A DNA stretch of 64,000 nt from [Actinobacillus] rossii (GCA_900444965.1 UFRQ01000003.1:1488001-1552000), one strand, 5' to 3'. Positions 31,940 to 42,366 are shown, counted from the first letter of the stretch. Numbers and translations are program-made. Notes: generated from the sequence alone by a model not told the origin.

Positions 31940-33169
31940 ATGGATTTTCGTGATGCGTTATTGGAACGCTTTTTAAATTATACGGAATTTGATACGCAGT
32001 CTAAAATTACTGGAAAATCGTCGCCAACTACACTGGGACAACTGAAATTAGCAAAACAGCTTGAACAGGAGTTGTATACTCTTGAATTAGAAGAAATTAA
32101 ACTGAGTAAACATAGTGTATTAACGGCTTTTCTGCCTGCAAATATGCCGAATGCACCTACCATAGGTTTGATTGCGCATCTTGATACATCACCTGAATGT
32201 AGCGGTAAGAATGTTTGTGCAGAAGTAATAGAAAACTATCGCGGTGGTGATATCGCATTAGGTATTGGTGATGAATTTATTAGCCCCGTTTTTTATCCAT
32301 TTTTGCACAAACATGTAGGAAATACATTGATTGTTGCTGATGGTAATACTTTATTAGGCGCGGATAACAAAGCCGGAATTGCTGAAATTATGACCGCACT
32401 TTCAGTGCTAAAAAAGACCAATATACCACATTGTAATATTCGTGTGGCATTCACACCTGATGAAGAGATTGGTGTGGGAATGAAATATTTCCCAATAGAC
32501 CAATTTCTATGTGACTGGGCTTATACCATTGATGGTGGTGAAGTCGGTGAATTGGAATATGAGAATTTTAATGGAGCAAGTGCAAAAGTGACCATCCATG
32601 GGCGTAATATGCATACAGGTTATGCGACAGGTAAGATGATCAATGCACTCACACTAGCTTGTGAATTCCAACAGATTTTCCCGACAGCAGAAACGCCTGA
32701 AAAAACAGAGAATAAAGAGGGCTTTTTTCATTTAAGTCGTTTTATTGGTGATGTTGAAAAAGTAGAGTTGCATTATTTAATTCGAGACTTTGATGCTCAA
32801 AAGTTTGAACAACGCAAACGTTTTATTGAAACAGCTGTGGCAAATTTTAATCGTAATAAGAAGTTGCGTAAGAAAGTTGAATTGGAAATCCAAAATAATT
32901 ATAAAAATATGTACCAAACAGTACAGAAAACCCCTCAATCTATTGCGCTAGCGGATCTCGCCATGCGTGAATGTGGTATTGAGCCATTACATAAACCCAT
33001 TCGTGGAGGTACAGATGGTGCCTGGCTTGCAGAAAAAGGTTTGGCTTGTCCAAATATTTTTACAGGTGGCTATAATTTCCACAGCAAACATGAAGTTATC
33101 ACCCTTGAAGGTATGGAAAGTGCAGTGAATGTTATTGTAAAAATTGCAGAATTAGCGGTGGCAAAATAA
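31940..33169 (+). CDS. pepT: Peptidase T (aminotripeptidase)
   Basis: The 409-residue M20B metallopeptidase has the metal-binding LIAHLDTSPECSG (about 75-87), LLGADNKAGIAEI (about 137-149) and FTPDEEIGVG (about 172-181) motifs. It releases N-terminal residues from tripeptides in the cytosol using two zinc ions. The frame is open from 31766, but ATG 31940 has AAGGTGG as a Shine-Dalgarno sequence and starts the family N terminus (MDFRDALLERFLNYTEFDTQ). pepT beside potABCD is also found in Haemophilus. Confidence 0.96.
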   Translation: MDFRDALLERFLNYTEFDTQSKITGKSSPTTLGQLKLAKQLEQELYTLELEEIKLSKHSVLTAFLPANMPNAPTIGLIAHLDTSPECSGKNVCAEVIENYRGGDIALGIGDEFISPVFYPFLHKHVGNTLIVADGNTLLGADNKAGIAEIMTALSVLKKTNIPHCNIRVAFTPDEEIGVGMKYFPIDQFLCDWAYTIDGGEVGELEYENFNGASAKVTIHGRNMHTGYATGKMINALTLACEFQQIFPTAETPEKTENKEGFFHLSRFIGDVEKVELHYLIRDFDAQKFEQRKRFIETAVANFNRNKKLRKKVELEIQNNYKNMYQTVQKTPQSIALADLAMRECGIEPLHKPIRGGTDGAWLAEKGLACPNIFTGGYNFHSKHEVITLEGMESAVNVIVKIAELAVAK

Positions 33170-33174
33170 GCTGG

Positions 33175-33213
33175 AAAATGACCGCACTTTTAGTGAGGTG
33201 CGGTCATTTTTTA
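33175..33213. terminator. Bidirectional terminator from a USS inverted repeat between pepT and letB
   Basis: AAAATGACCGCAC and GTGCGGTCATTTT form a 13-bp stem with T-rich right and A-rich left flanks. The left arm runs into a USS core. Confidence 0.9.
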
Positions 33214-33220
33214 AGCTATT

Positions 33221-35860
33221 TTAATTTTCAGGCATTGCCCCTGAGTTCCATTGTTTGGATTCATTAGGACGACGTTCTTGTAGCAAGAAACGTTGATTTG
33301 CTTTCGCTTGTGGTTGTATCACTGTGCTTGAAGGAGTAGAGAATGAAATCCCGCCTTTGAGCAATTGTTGCATTGATCCTGTGTTGACTTCAATACCTGA
33401 CCAACCTAAACCTGCGGAATAGCCTGAAGATACCCAAAATTCTGAGTTTTGACGTACGAGATGTGCGTTCTTATTGGCAATAATAAGATGAATGAGTACG
33501 CGGTCACCAAGGCTATTAAGCTCCATATTTTGGATTTTACCTACATCTACTCCGCGGTACATTACTGGCGCGCCAATACTCAAATTTGAGACATCACTTG
33601 TTTCCAATATAATCGGAAAACCACCAGAAAGTTTTGGCTGTTGAGTTCGATTATTATGTAAAGCAAACTGCGTTTTTCTAGCTCCGTTACCCGCATCAAT
33701 ATCAATATAAGGTTGAAATAAACTGTCTAAATTTTCAATTCCACCGGCTGAAATTTCAGGAGAGATGATTCGAAATTGTGCCCCTTCTTTAGCAATCAAA
33801 TTCATGTAGCTTGGGTTCATTAAAGCTTTAGCGATAATTTTATTCGTTTTTTGATCGAGTGAGATACTTTCTACTTCACCTACAGCTAATCCCATATAAC
33901 GTAAGCTCATTCCTTTGCTTAAATTGGTTGCATCATCTGTTGTTAAGGTAATGACTTGTCCTGCTGATTTTGCACGTAATTCATTGGCATAAAGCGTGTT
34001 ATTTTTGCTTGAGCCTGAATTATCAAAGCTAATCGCTCCTTTTAAGGAACGTGCAACGGGCGTTGCCTGAATACTGATCCCTTTTGGCGTAATATCAATT
34101 TGTGCAGCACTTTCTACCCAAAACACGCTTTTATCCGTTAATAAGTGACGATGTTTAGGATAAATATATACGTCCACATCGAAATTGGATTTTGTTGGGC
34201 GGATATCTAAAATTTTACCTACTTCATATTGGCGGTATAACACGACGGATCCTTTGCTGATACTCGGTAAGTTGTTGGTTGTTAGTGTAATACTTGGTGT
34301 TAATTGATTTGTTGTGATCCCAGCTTCAGCATTACTCATGTTTTGATAAATTGGGTAGCTTGATTTGGCTTCCCCTTGTTTTCTCGTATTTACAATACGC
34401 ACACCACCTTGTAACCATTTTTCAGGCGAAGCCGCTTCAAAACGCAAACCATCTACACCAAATGACATATCGAAATTGGATACAGCAATAAATTGCGTAT
34501 CACTATAAATAAGGTTTCGATATTGACTTGAGATGGCGGCTTTAAAAGTAACGCCTTCAGGTCCTACTTGTTGATTGACTAACTTACCAATTGATAGGTT
34601 GTTGTAATAAATTTCTTGTCCTTCACTAATGCCATAAGTTTCAGGGGCGGTTAAATTTAGTACTAATGTGTTAGGTTGTTTGAGTAATAATTCACTTTCA
34701 TTAATTGCAGTGAAATGTGTCGTTTTTTCACCATCACCTGCGATGACATCAATATATTGTCCACGTAATAATTCGGGTAGATCGCCTAATTTACCTAAAT
34801 TAATGTTAGGCTTACGTAAAACAAATTTCGTGTTGGCTTTCAGTAAATCTTGGTTACTTGGATTGATGAGCAGTTTTCCCTTGATAACAGGACTTGCTGC
34901 CTCCGTGTCTTCAAGTTGAGAAAGAGTACCGACTTGAATATTTTGGTAGAACACGTTTGTTCCACCTGCACTTAAGCCTGCTACATTTGGTAATTCAATA
35001 TCAACTTCGACACCACGTTGTGCGGCTTGTAAATTGGGATAGAGCGTAAATTTATCATTTTGCACAGCGCGTTGGCTTTGTTCAGGTGAGTCAAATGCAA
35101 CTGCGCCTTGCACGACAGCAGCAAGGCTGTCCATATCCACTTTAACGCGTCCCATGCCGACATCCGCTTTAATACCACTGATATTCCAAAAGTGGCTGTC
35201 ACTTTTAATCAAATTGGTATAAGCCTTTTCAATAACGACATCGATCTCAATTTCTTTTTGATCTTTAGTAAAACGATAGTTCATCACTTTACCGACAGGC
35301 ATTTTCTTATAGAAAACGGAAGAACCAACGGAAATTGAACCCAAGTCATTGCTAATTAAACGAATAAGTAAATCACCATCTTTAATTTGGGCTATAGGTC
35401 CTTCTGTTTCTGCTATAAAATCATATTGGTATTCGCCAGAACCTGGTTGCAAGGTAATGTAATTACCTGAGATCAATGTATCCAAACCAGAAATCCCTGC
35501 TAAAGATGCATTAGGTTGAACTAACCAAAATTTTGTGGTTTCTCGTAATACTGTTTTGGCTTCAGGGTAAATATTGGCTTCTACAACAACTTTTTTCAGA
35601 TCATCGGTAAAATTAACTTTTTTTACCACACCGATCTGCAATCCTTGGTAGCGAATTTGAGTTTTGTTTGCAACTAACCCATCACCCGTTGCGAACGTGA
35701 TATTAACTGTATAACCTTGTTCTTTAATAATTTGGAAAAATAAGGTCGCACCGATAATCAGCGCAATAATCGGTAAAAGCCAAAATGGTGAAATACGACG
35801 AGATTGACGTATTTGGGCTGTTTTTAGTTGTTCAGATGAGTTATTTTGTTTGTCTGTCAT
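33221..35860 (-). CDS. letB: Seven-MCE-domain intermembrane lipid transport protein LetB (YebT)
   Basis: From ATG 35860 the protein has 879 residues: one N-terminal membrane anchor (FWLLPIIALIIGATLFFQII) and seven MCE repeats, recognisable by recurring motifs such as TQIRYQGLQIGVV, SSVFYKKMPVGKV, TNVFYQNIQVGTL, QEIYYNNLSIGKL, SVVLYRQYEVGKI, MSLRYMGLAVGEV and APVMYRGVDVGKI. Seven repeats match LetB rather than three-repeat PqiB. LetB hexamers form a periplasm-spanning tunnel for phospholipids. It overlaps letA by 20 bases. Confidence 0.95.
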   Translation of the reverse strand: MTDKQNNSSEQLKTAQIRQSRRISPFWLLPIIALIIGATLFFQIIKEQGYTVNITFATGDGLVANKTQIRYQGLQIGVVKKVNFTDDLKKVVVEANIYPEAKTVLRETTKFWLVQPNASLAGISGLDTLISGNYITLQPGSGEYQYDFIAETEGPIAQIKDGDLLIRLISNDLGSISVGSSVFYKKMPVGKVMNYRFTKDQKEIEIDVVIEKAYTNLIKSDSHFWNISGIKADVGMGRVKVDMDSLAAVVQGAVAFDSPEQSQRAVQNDKFTLYPNLQAAQRGVEVDIELPNVAGLSAGGTNVFYQNIQVGTLSQLEDTEAASPVIKGKLLINPSNQDLLKANTKFVLRKPNINLGKLGDLPELLRGQYIDVIAGDGEKTTHFTAINESELLLKQPNTLVLNLTAPETYGISEGQEIYYNNLSIGKLVNQQVGPEGVTFKAAISSQYRNLIYSDTQFIAVSNFDMSFGVDGLRFEAASPEKWLQGGVRIVNTRKQGEAKSSYPIYQNMSNAEAGITTNQLTPSITLTTNNLPSISKGSVVLYRQYEVGKILDIRPTKSNFDVDVYIYPKHRHLLTDKSVFWVESAAQIDITPKGISIQATPVARSLKGAISFDNSGSSKNNTLYANELRAKSAGQVITLTTDDATNLSKGMSLRYMGLAVGEVESISLDQKTNKIIAKALMNPSYMNLIAKEGAQFRIISPEISAGGIENLDSLFQPYIDIDAGNGARKTQFALHNNRTQQPKLSGGFPIILETSDVSNLSIGAPVMYRGVDVGKIQNMELNSLGDRVLIHLIIANKNAHLVRQNSEFWVSSGYSAGLGWSGIEVNTGSMQQLLKGGISFSTPSSTVIQPQAKANQRFLLQERRPNESKQWNSGAMPEN

Positions 35861-37109
35861 AAATTTTCCAAAGTAAACGACTGTCAAAATTTGTGGTAGC
35901 AATCATTGTGAGAAACACAGATGCGCCAAAATAAAAAGCTGCAGGACCTACGGAGAAATTAATAATTTGTCCGCGCGTGACCAGTGACATCATCAAGGCT
36001 AATACGAATAAATCGAGCATAGACCAACGTCCCACAAAATGAATAATGTGAAATAAACGCATTTGCCATTTAATAGAATGGCGCCAGTTAAAGTGAATAC
36101 TGGCGAGTAAATAGAGCATAATTACGGCTTTGCTAATTGGTACAAATACACTCGCAGCAAAAACGACAAAGGCGACGAAATAGCTCCCCATACTCACAAA
36201 CGTGATGACCCCAGAGATTAATGTGTCACCTGTTGGCACATTATTCATAAAAGTATAAGAAATAGGATAAAAATTGGCGGGAAACAGCATAATAATCCCT
36301 GCCAATAATGGTGCCCAAGTTTGTTGCAAACTAATAGTTGCCGGTTTGTCTAATAAACTACTGCAACGTGGACATACTTCGCGTTTTTTACGATCATATA
36401 ATGGACGCTCAAAAGTATAATCGCAACTATGACAAAAGCGCGGTGGATTTTTGTCGAGTTTTTCTGCATTTTCGGGTGTCAGCAATAAATGCTGTGGGTA
36501 GAAGTCATTCCACAGTTCTCGTGGATTAATCTTGGCAAAAAGTAATGTCATTAAAATGGCTGTTGCTACAAAGGCAATTAAATAAACGTCAAATTTCAAG
36601 GTGGCATAATCACGCACTTTAAAGGCGCTGACACCAAGTGCCACAAGATATATATCAAACATCACCCAAGGTTTTAAATAATCGATAGCAATTAATAGAT
36701 TACGTGGTTGACGTTTAATAATTTGGCACCAACGTAAAATAATAACAGCAAGACAAAAGCTAATTGGGGCGAAAATAGCCGTTAAAAATACCATAAATGC
36801 GGTAATGGGATAACCTTCAGTTGCCATTTTCCATATGCCTCCCCAAATAGAAGCATCTACTTTAACACCAATTAAATCGACACTCAGTAATGGAAAAGTC
36901 AATGAAAACGGCATAAGAATAAGGATTGATATTGCAATAGTTGCACAACGTCTTAAAGACCAACGATCTTGTGACTGTAAATCATGATGACAACGAGGAC
37001 ATTCAGCATGTTGTCCTTTCTCTAGTTTTGAAATAGCCACTAATGCATCGCAGTCACCACAGCGTGCAATGTGTCGAATAGTCTCTAGATATTGGGAAGA
37101 TTTCACCAT
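35841..37109 (-). CDS. letA: Intermembrane transport protein LetA (YebS/PqiA family)
   Basis: The 422-residue inner-membrane protein has two PqiA-like halves, each starting with a zinc-ribbon: CGDCDALV...CPRCHHDL near the N terminus and CHSCDYTF...CPRCSSLL near 222-255. Each half is followed by about four hydrophobic segments. It works with LetB, the next gene, in lipid transport between the membranes. Translation of the two is coupled by overlap. Confidence 0.95.
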   Translation of the reverse strand: MVKSSQYLETIRHIARCGDCDALVAISKLEKGQHAECPRCHHDLQSQDRWSLRRCATIAISILILMPFSLTFPLLSVDLIGVKVDASIWGGIWKMATEGYPITAFMVFLTAIFAPISFCLAVIILRWCQIIKRQPRNLLIAIDYLKPWVMFDIYLVALGVSAFKVRDYATLKFDVYLIAFVATAILMTLLFAKINPRELWNDFYPQHLLLTPENAEKLDKNPPRFCHSCDYTFERPLYDRKKREVCPRCSSLLDKPATISLQQTWAPLLAGIIMLFPANFYPISYTFMNNVPTGDTLISGVITFVSMGSYFVAFVVFAASVFVPISKAVIMLYLLASIHFNWRHSIKWQMRLFHIIHFVGRWSMLDLFVLALMMSLVTRGQIINFSVGPAAFYFGASVFLTMIATTNFDSRLLWKIYDRQTK

Positions 37110-37309
37110 AACCTTATTAATGACAATTATTATTTGTTAAATTTTTGGCATTTTAGACAGTTCATCAGCAAAAAGCAAAAAAAGTGCGGTCAAAAAATAG
37201 ATTAAACTGAGATTTTATCCATTAAAATGAATAATCCGTTGCGACCCTTAGGGAAGTGGGATAAAATACGCGCAATTTTTTATATTTTATAATTTAAACA
37301 GGAATAAAA

Positions 37310-37975
37310 ATGACTGACGCTCAAAACGAAGTCCAAGCGCTAGAAACTCAATCGGCAGAAAGCCAGAAACTCACTAATAATAAGGATATTATTGCTTATT
37401 TGGCAGAAAAATTTCCTTTGTGTTTCTCTGTAGAAGGTGAAGCAAAACCATTGAAAATTGGTTTATTTCAAGATTTAGCCGATGCCTTGAAAGATGATGA
37501 ACGTGTAAGTAAAACACAGTTGCGTCATGTATTACGCCAATATACATCTAATTGGCGTTATTTGCATGGTTGTCGTTTAGGCGCGGTACGCGTGGATTTA
37601 CAAGGTAATCCGGCAGGAGTGTTAGAACAAGAACATGTCGATCATGCTGCACAGCAGTTAGCTGAAGCTAAAGCGAAAATTGTGGAAAAACGTGCAGCTG
37701 AAAAAACATCAGCAAAAGTGGCTCAGAAAAAACACCCAGCGCGTAAGCCTGTGCATAAAAAGGCTGATGGTGTTAAAACAACCCGTAAGGCAAAAACAAA
37801 ACTTGAATTGACCGCACTTGATTTTTCAAGCCTTGCTAAAGGTGCAACTGTTAAAGTTAAAGCAGGTGATAATGCACAAAAAGCAGTTGTACTTGATGTT
37901 TTGAAAGATGCAGCGCGTGTACAATTAGAAAATGGGTTAGTGATTAACGTAACAGCGGATCGCTTATTTGCATAA
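37310..37975 (+). CDS. proQ: RNA chaperone ProQ
   Basis: The 221-residue protein has a FinO-like N-terminal domain (about 22-130, with IAYLAEKFPLCF and QLRHVLRQYTSNWRYLHGC), a Lys-rich linker and a C-terminal Tudor-like domain (AKGATVKVKAGDNAQKAVVL). It binds structured small RNAs and mRNA 3' ends. The next gene is prc, the same proQ-prc order as in E. coli. A USS lies in the coding sequence near 37808. Confidence 0.96.
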   Translation: MTDAQNEVQALETQSAESQKLTNNKDIIAYLAEKFPLCFSVEGEAKPLKIGLFQDLADALKDDERVSKTQLRHVLRQYTSNWRYLHGCRLGAVRVDLQGNPAGVLEQEHVDHAAQQLAEAKAKIVEKRAAEKTSAKVAQKKHPARKPVHKKADGVKTTRKAKTKLELTALDFSSLAKGATVKVKAGDNAQKAVVLDVLKDAARVQLENGLVINVTADRLFA

Positions 37976-38008
37976 TAATCTTCCCCCGTGCGCGGGTGGA
38001 GACTTTCA

Positions 38009-38044
38009 CATCGTGAGCAACAAAAGCTCAACGATGTTTTTTCT
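38009..38044 (+). terminator. Probable terminator between proQ and prc
   Basis: CATCGTGAGC pairs with GCTC-A-ACGATG (one bulged A), followed by TTTTTTC. prc starts 33 bases later, so readthrough or a separate promoter is needed. Confidence 0.75.
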
Positions 38045-38076
38045 TTATTAGGAAAGTCCAAATATAAGGAAACTCG

Positions 38077-40128
38077 ATGACGTTCAAATTTACCAAAACT
38101 TATATTGCAATAGTGATTGCCAGTATTGTATTGAGTACTAATGTATTGGCTGTTAAACCGACCATCAAAGTAAGTGAAATTACATCGCTGCAGCCTAGCG
38201 AGGAAAATTCATTGGCAACAAAACGTGCAACTACGCGTTTGACCCAGTCTCATTATCGTAAATTCCAATTAGATGATGCGTTTTCTCAAAAGATCTTTGA
38301 TCGTTATTTAGATTTCTTGGACTATAGCCATAATACGTTCTTACAATCCGATGTAGATGAATTGTATAGTAAATTTGGTGCTAAATTAGATGATGAGTTG
38401 AATGAAGGTAAATTAGATGCTGCCTTTAGCATTTACGATTTATTGATGAAACGTCGTTATGAACGTTATGAATATGCGTTAAGTTTACTTGATAAAGAGC
38501 CTAATCTAACTATTGATGATCAAATTGAAATTGATCGTAAAAAAGCGGCTTATCCTAAGAATGTTGAAGAAGCTAACAAGCTTTGGGAACAACGTGTTAA
38601 AAATGACATCATTATATTAAAGTTAAAAGATAAATCTTGGGCTGAAGTGAAGAAAACCTTGACGAAACGTTATAATCTTGCAATTCGACGCTTGACTCAA
38701 GCCAAAGCAGATGATGTGACACAGATGTTTCTCAATGCATTTGCGCGTGAAATTGATCCGCATACTAGTTATTTGGCACCACGTACTGCAAAAAGTTTCA
38801 ATGAAAGCATGAACTTATCATTGGAAGGAATTGGTGCAACATTACGTCAAGAAGATGACGAAACAATTATCCAGTCACTTGTGCCGGGCGCACCGGCTGA
38901 ACGCAGTAAAAAATTAAAAGCAGGCGATAAAATTGTTGGTGTTGGGCAAGCAACAGGCGAAATTGAAGATGTCGTTGGTTGGCGTTTAGAAGATGTTGTA
39001 GATAAAATTAAAGGTAAGAAAGGTTCGAAAGTTCGCTTAGAAGTTGAGAATGCTAAAGGTGGTAAAAGCCGTATTGTCACACTGGTTCGTGATAAAGTGC
39101 GTATTGAAGATAGTGCTGCTAAATTAACTATTGATAAAGTTGATGGTGAAGTCGTTGCGACAATTAAGATTCCTACTTTCTACATTGGCTTAACCGCAGA
39201 TGTACGTAAGTTATTGGCAGAAATGAAAACAAAAAATGCGACATCGCTGATTATTGATTTACGTGAGAATGGTGGTGGTGCATTAACTGAAGCCGTTGAA
39301 CTAAGTGGTTTGTTTATTGCGGATGGTCCAGTCGTTCAAGTTCGTGATGCTTATAATCGAATTCGAGTTCATGAAGATCCAGACAATGCACAGGTTTATT
39401 CTGGTCCGTTAGTGGTTATGATTAATCGTCATAGTGCCTCTGCTTCAGAGATTTTCTCTGCGGCAATGCAAGACTATAACCGTGGTATTATTATTGGTCA
39501 AAATACTTTCGGTAAAGGTACAGTACAACAAAGTCGTTCATTGAATTTTGTCTATGATTTAGATCAGGATCCGCTTGGTTTTATCCAGTACACGATACAA
39601 AAATTTTACCGTATTAATGGTGGAAGTACTCAAATGAAAGGGGTAGCGGCAGATATTAATTTCCCTGAAGTCATTGACGCAAAAGAAACAGGGGAAGAAA
39701 AAGAAGATAACGCATTACCTTGGGATAAAATTCCTGCAGCGACTTATTCCGTGGTGGCATCTGCGCGCGATGCGGTAGCTGAATTAACGAAGAAACATGA
39801 AGAACGTGTTGCAAAAGATCCAGAGTTTATTGCGTTAAATGAAGATTTGAAAGTTCGTGATGCTCGTCGAGATCGTAAATTTGAGTCGTTAAACTTTGCG
39901 AAACGTAAAGCCGAAAATGATGCTGATGATGCACGTCATTTGCAGGATATTAATGAACGCTTTAAACGTGAAGGGAAAAAAGCGTTAAGAAATATTAATG
40001 ACTTGCCAAAAGATTATGAAGCACCTGATTTCTTCTTAAAAGAAACGCAAAAAATTGCAGCAGATTTCGCGAAGTTTCAGCAACCAGCGAGAGCAAATGA
40101 AACTACTGTTACGGTTGATAAAAAGTGA
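38077..40128 (+). CDS. prc: Tail-specific (carboxy-terminal processing) protease Prc
   Basis: The 683-residue periplasmic S41 protease has a signal peptide (cut after about residue 25, VLSTNVLA). A PDZ domain (SLEGIGATLRQEDDETIIQS onward) is followed by the catalytic region with the Ser in NRHSASASEIFSAAMQDY and Lys in GQNTFGKGTVQQSR. It degrades or trims proteins and regulates peptidoglycan hydrolases. It is followed by cell-wall genes ldtD and mepK, which fits that role. Confidence 0.97.
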   Translation: MTFKFTKTYIAIVIASIVLSTNVLAVKPTIKVSEITSLQPSEENSLATKRATTRLTQSHYRKFQLDDAFSQKIFDRYLDFLDYSHNTFLQSDVDELYSKFGAKLDDELNEGKLDAAFSIYDLLMKRRYERYEYALSLLDKEPNLTIDDQIEIDRKKAAYPKNVEEANKLWEQRVKNDIIILKLKDKSWAEVKKTLTKRYNLAIRRLTQAKADDVTQMFLNAFAREIDPHTSYLAPRTAKSFNESMNLSLEGIGATLRQEDDETIIQSLVPGAPAERSKKLKAGDKIVGVGQATGEIEDVVGWRLEDVVDKIKGKKGSKVRLEVENAKGGKSRIVTLVRDKVRIEDSAAKLTIDKVDGEVVATIKIPTFYIGLTADVRKLLAEMKTKNATSLIIDLRENGGGALTEAVELSGLFIADGPVVQVRDAYNRIRVHEDPDNAQVYSGPLVVMINRHSASASEIFSAAMQDYNRGIIIGQNTFGKGTVQQSRSLNFVYDLDQDPLGFIQYTIQKFYRINGGSTQMKGVAADINFPEVIDAKETGEEKEDNALPWDKIPAATYSVVASARDAVAELTKKHEERVAKDPEFIALNEDLKVRDARRDRKFESLNFAKRKAENDADDARHLQDINERFKREGKKALRNINDLPKDYEAPDFFLKETQKIAADFAKFQQPARANETTVTVDKK

Positions 40129-40136
40129 TAAATTCT

Positions 40137-40181
40137 AACCGCACTTTGCTTTGAATTGATAAAAGTGCGGTGGTTTTTTTG
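40137..40181 (+). terminator. USS-pair terminator after prc
   Basis: AACCGCACTTT and AAAAGTGCGGT are two full USS in inverted orientation, giving a stem of about 10 bp, followed by GG and TTTTTTT. Confidence 0.9.
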
Positions 40182-40212
40182 TTTATTTTCAATTTATTAT
40201 CGGAACCATAAG

Positions 40213-41637
40213 ATGATATATTCTAAACGTTCATTTAAAGTGGCACCTTTGATGGTATTAGTTTCGGGGTTATGTACAAGCTGTACGATTTCAGATTATT
40301 TTCCCCATACGGAGAATCGTGAAAATATTGATATTGAGGCAGCTAATCAAGAAATTGAGCGTCAAAAGCAAGAGAAAGCCGAAGCAAAATTAGCGGAAAT
40401 AGTCGGTAATCGTGAGTTACAATTTAAATCTGTAGTGGCCAAAATATATGCGGATAATGAATATACTAAGTTATGGTCAGATAAAGTCGCTGAAAAACAA
40501 TTCTTACGTGAGTATGCGGCGATGGTTGCAGCAGGTGTTTCAATACGTTCAGCACGTTCATTAGAAGCAATTAGCGAAGTGCCAGATAGTGCAGAGAGTT
40601 TAGCGCATGATATTTTGCTAACTGATGCCTTTTTAGATTATATATATTATAGCAAAAATGTGGCGAAGTCCGCACAAGGCTGGCTTTATGCAATGAATTC
40701 ATATAAAGCACAATTGCCTGAACAATCACAGATTAGCGATTGGATAAGTGCGGTTAAAAATAACCAAAATTTAACCTTTGTAAAATCATTGGCAAATAAT
40801 AATCCGTTATATCGTCAAACTGTAGATAGTATTGCAACTAGCTTAAAACAAGGTGGTAATTCACATTCTACATTAGCGAAACTGGCGATTAATGCACAGC
40901 GTTTACGTGTGATTCCTAATTTTAATAACGGATTATTTGTGAATATTCCAAGTTACCAAGTGAATTATTATCGCGATGGTCGTTTAGTCTTAAATTCGCG
41001 TGCGATAGTTGGTAAAAATGAGCGTCGTACACCTGTTATGTCGAGTAAATTGAGCAATGTTGTTGTGAACCCACCTTGGAATGCACCAACGCGATTAATT
41101 AACGAAGATATTGTACCGAAAGTGAAACGTGATCCGGGTTATCTTGAACGTAATGGCTATAGCATCATTGATAGCAAAGGAAATACGGTTAATCCATATA
41201 ATATTAATTGGGCGACTATTGGCTCGAAGTTCCCATATCGTATTCGCCAAGCCGCTGGTGATCATAGTGCTTTAGGTCGTTTTAAATTTAATATGCCAAG
41301 CTCCGATGCGATTTATTTACACGATACACCTAATCATGTGCTCTTTAATAAAAAAGATCGTGCATTAAGTTCAGGATGTGTGCGTGTTGATAAATCGGAT
41401 GAACTCGCGACTATGCTACTCAAAGAATCAGGTTGGTCAGAAGATAAAAAACAACGTGTGCTAGATAGTAAAAAAACGACATCGGCATCCATTCAAGCAA
41501 CTATCCCTGTTTATTTGTATTATGTGACAGCTTGGATAGAAAACGGAAAAATGCAAAGTTTGCCTGATATTTATGGCTATGATTCCGGATTTAATCCAAA
41601 TTTTGTGAACTGGAACACAGTTCGAAAATATCTTTAA
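40213..41637 (+). CDS. ldtD: L,D-transpeptidase of the LdtD (YcbB) type
   Basis: From ATG 40213 the protein has 474 residues with an N-terminal hydrophobic export signal ending near CTSC, possibly a lipoprotein with a non-standard lipobox. The YkuD catalytic domain is C-terminal: YLHDTPNHVLFNKKDRALSSGC (split by me around 375-396) holds the conserved His and the SSGCVRV catalytic Cys motif, as usual for YcbB proteins. It forms 3-3 cross-links in peptidoglycan. The start at 40156 lies in the prc terminator and is rejected. It is shorter than the E. coli protein. Confidence 0.93.
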   Translation: MIYSKRSFKVAPLMVLVSGLCTSCTISDYFPHTENRENIDIEAANQEIERQKQEKAEAKLAEIVGNRELQFKSVVAKIYADNEYTKLWSDKVAEKQFLREYAAMVAAGVSIRSARSLEAISEVPDSAESLAHDILLTDAFLDYIYYSKNVAKSAQGWLYAMNSYKAQLPEQSQISDWISAVKNNQNLTFVKSLANNNPLYRQTVDSIATSLKQGGNSHSTLAKLAINAQRLRVIPNFNNGLFVNIPSYQVNYYRDGRLVLNSRAIVGKNERRTPVMSSKLSNVVVNPPWNAPTRLINEDIVPKVKRDPGYLERNGYSIIDSKGNTVNPYNINWATIGSKFPYRIRQAAGDHSALGRFKFNMPSSDAIYLHDTPNHVLFNKKDRALSSGCVRVDKSDELATMLLKESGWSEDKKQRVLDSKKTTSASIQATIPVYLYYVTAWIENGKMQSLPDIYGYDSGFNPNFVNWNTVRKYL

Positions 41638-41735
41638 TGATAAACTCTGTTCGTATTAAGGGCTGTTTAGAAAAGATAAACAGCCCTTAAGGTAATGTCT
41701 TTGAACCAATAATTAAACTGAAAATAGGAAATTCT

Positions 41736-42299
41736 ATGACAGAAATAAATCATAGCCGTCGTAAATGGCTTGCACTTGGGGGGATTTCTCTTGGTGCTGC
41801 TGTAGTGCTTCCTACTCAGGTTTTAGCTGCTGTTTCAACGCCAAAACCGCGAATTTTGCGAATGAGTAATGTCAATACGGGCGAATATTTTAATTCGGAG
41901 TTTTTCGAAGATAAAGGGTTTGCTTTATCTACATTGCGTAAGCTTGATTGGTTTATGCGTGATAAACGTAATGATCAAGTGCGCCAAATGGATCCGGCAC
42001 TTTTTAGTAAACTTTATCGCATTCAAAGTTTGCTAGGGTTACGCAATGCGGAAATTCAAATTATCTGTGGTTATCGTTCTCCTGAAAGTAATGCGGCAAT
42101 GCATCGCCGTAGTCGCGGTGTAGCGAGCAATAGTTTTCATATGAAAGGGCAGGCAATTGATTTTCGCATTGATGGTGTTTCATTATCCAAGGTGTGTAAT
42201 GCAGCACAACGTTTAAATAATGGTGGTGTGGGTTTTTACCCGCGTAGCAATTTTGTGCATATTGATACAGGCCCTGTACGAAACTGGGCAGGTAGTTAA
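41736..42299 (+). CDS. mepK: Murein endopeptidase MepK (YcbK, DUF882, M15 family)
   Basis: The 187-residue protein has a twin-arginine signal (SRRKWLALGGISLGAAVVL) suggesting Tat export. The M15/LAS zinc site is visible in SNSFHMKGQAIDFRI (His and Asp ligands) and FVHIDTG. In E. coli MepK cuts the 3-3 cross-links made by L,D-transpeptidases, so its place after ldtD is functional. It is followed by a terminator and gloC. Confidence 0.93.
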   Translation: MTEINHSRRKWLALGGISLGAAVVLPTQVLAAVSTPKPRILRMSNVNTGEYFNSEFFEDKGFALSTLRKLDWFMRDKRNDQVRQMDPALFSKLYRIQSLLGLRNAEIQIICGYRSPESNAAMHRRSRGVASNSFHMKGQAIDFRIDGVSLSKVCNAAQRLNNGGVGFYPRSNFVHIDTGPVRNWAGS

Positions 42300-42314
42300 A
42301 ATAGGCTAAAATGG

Positions 42315-42339
42315 ACCGCACTTTCGGTGCGGTTTTTGT
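42315..42339 (+). terminator. Terminator after mepK
   Basis: ACCGCAC and GTGCGGT form a 7-bp stem followed by TTTTT; the left arm is a USS. Confidence 0.85.
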
Positions 42340-42366
42340 TTATTTGAGAGATTAAGAGAGAACAGA

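Noticed and set aside
40156..40212. LdtD start at 40156
   Set aside because: It lies within the prc terminator hairpin; the signal sequence begins at 40213.
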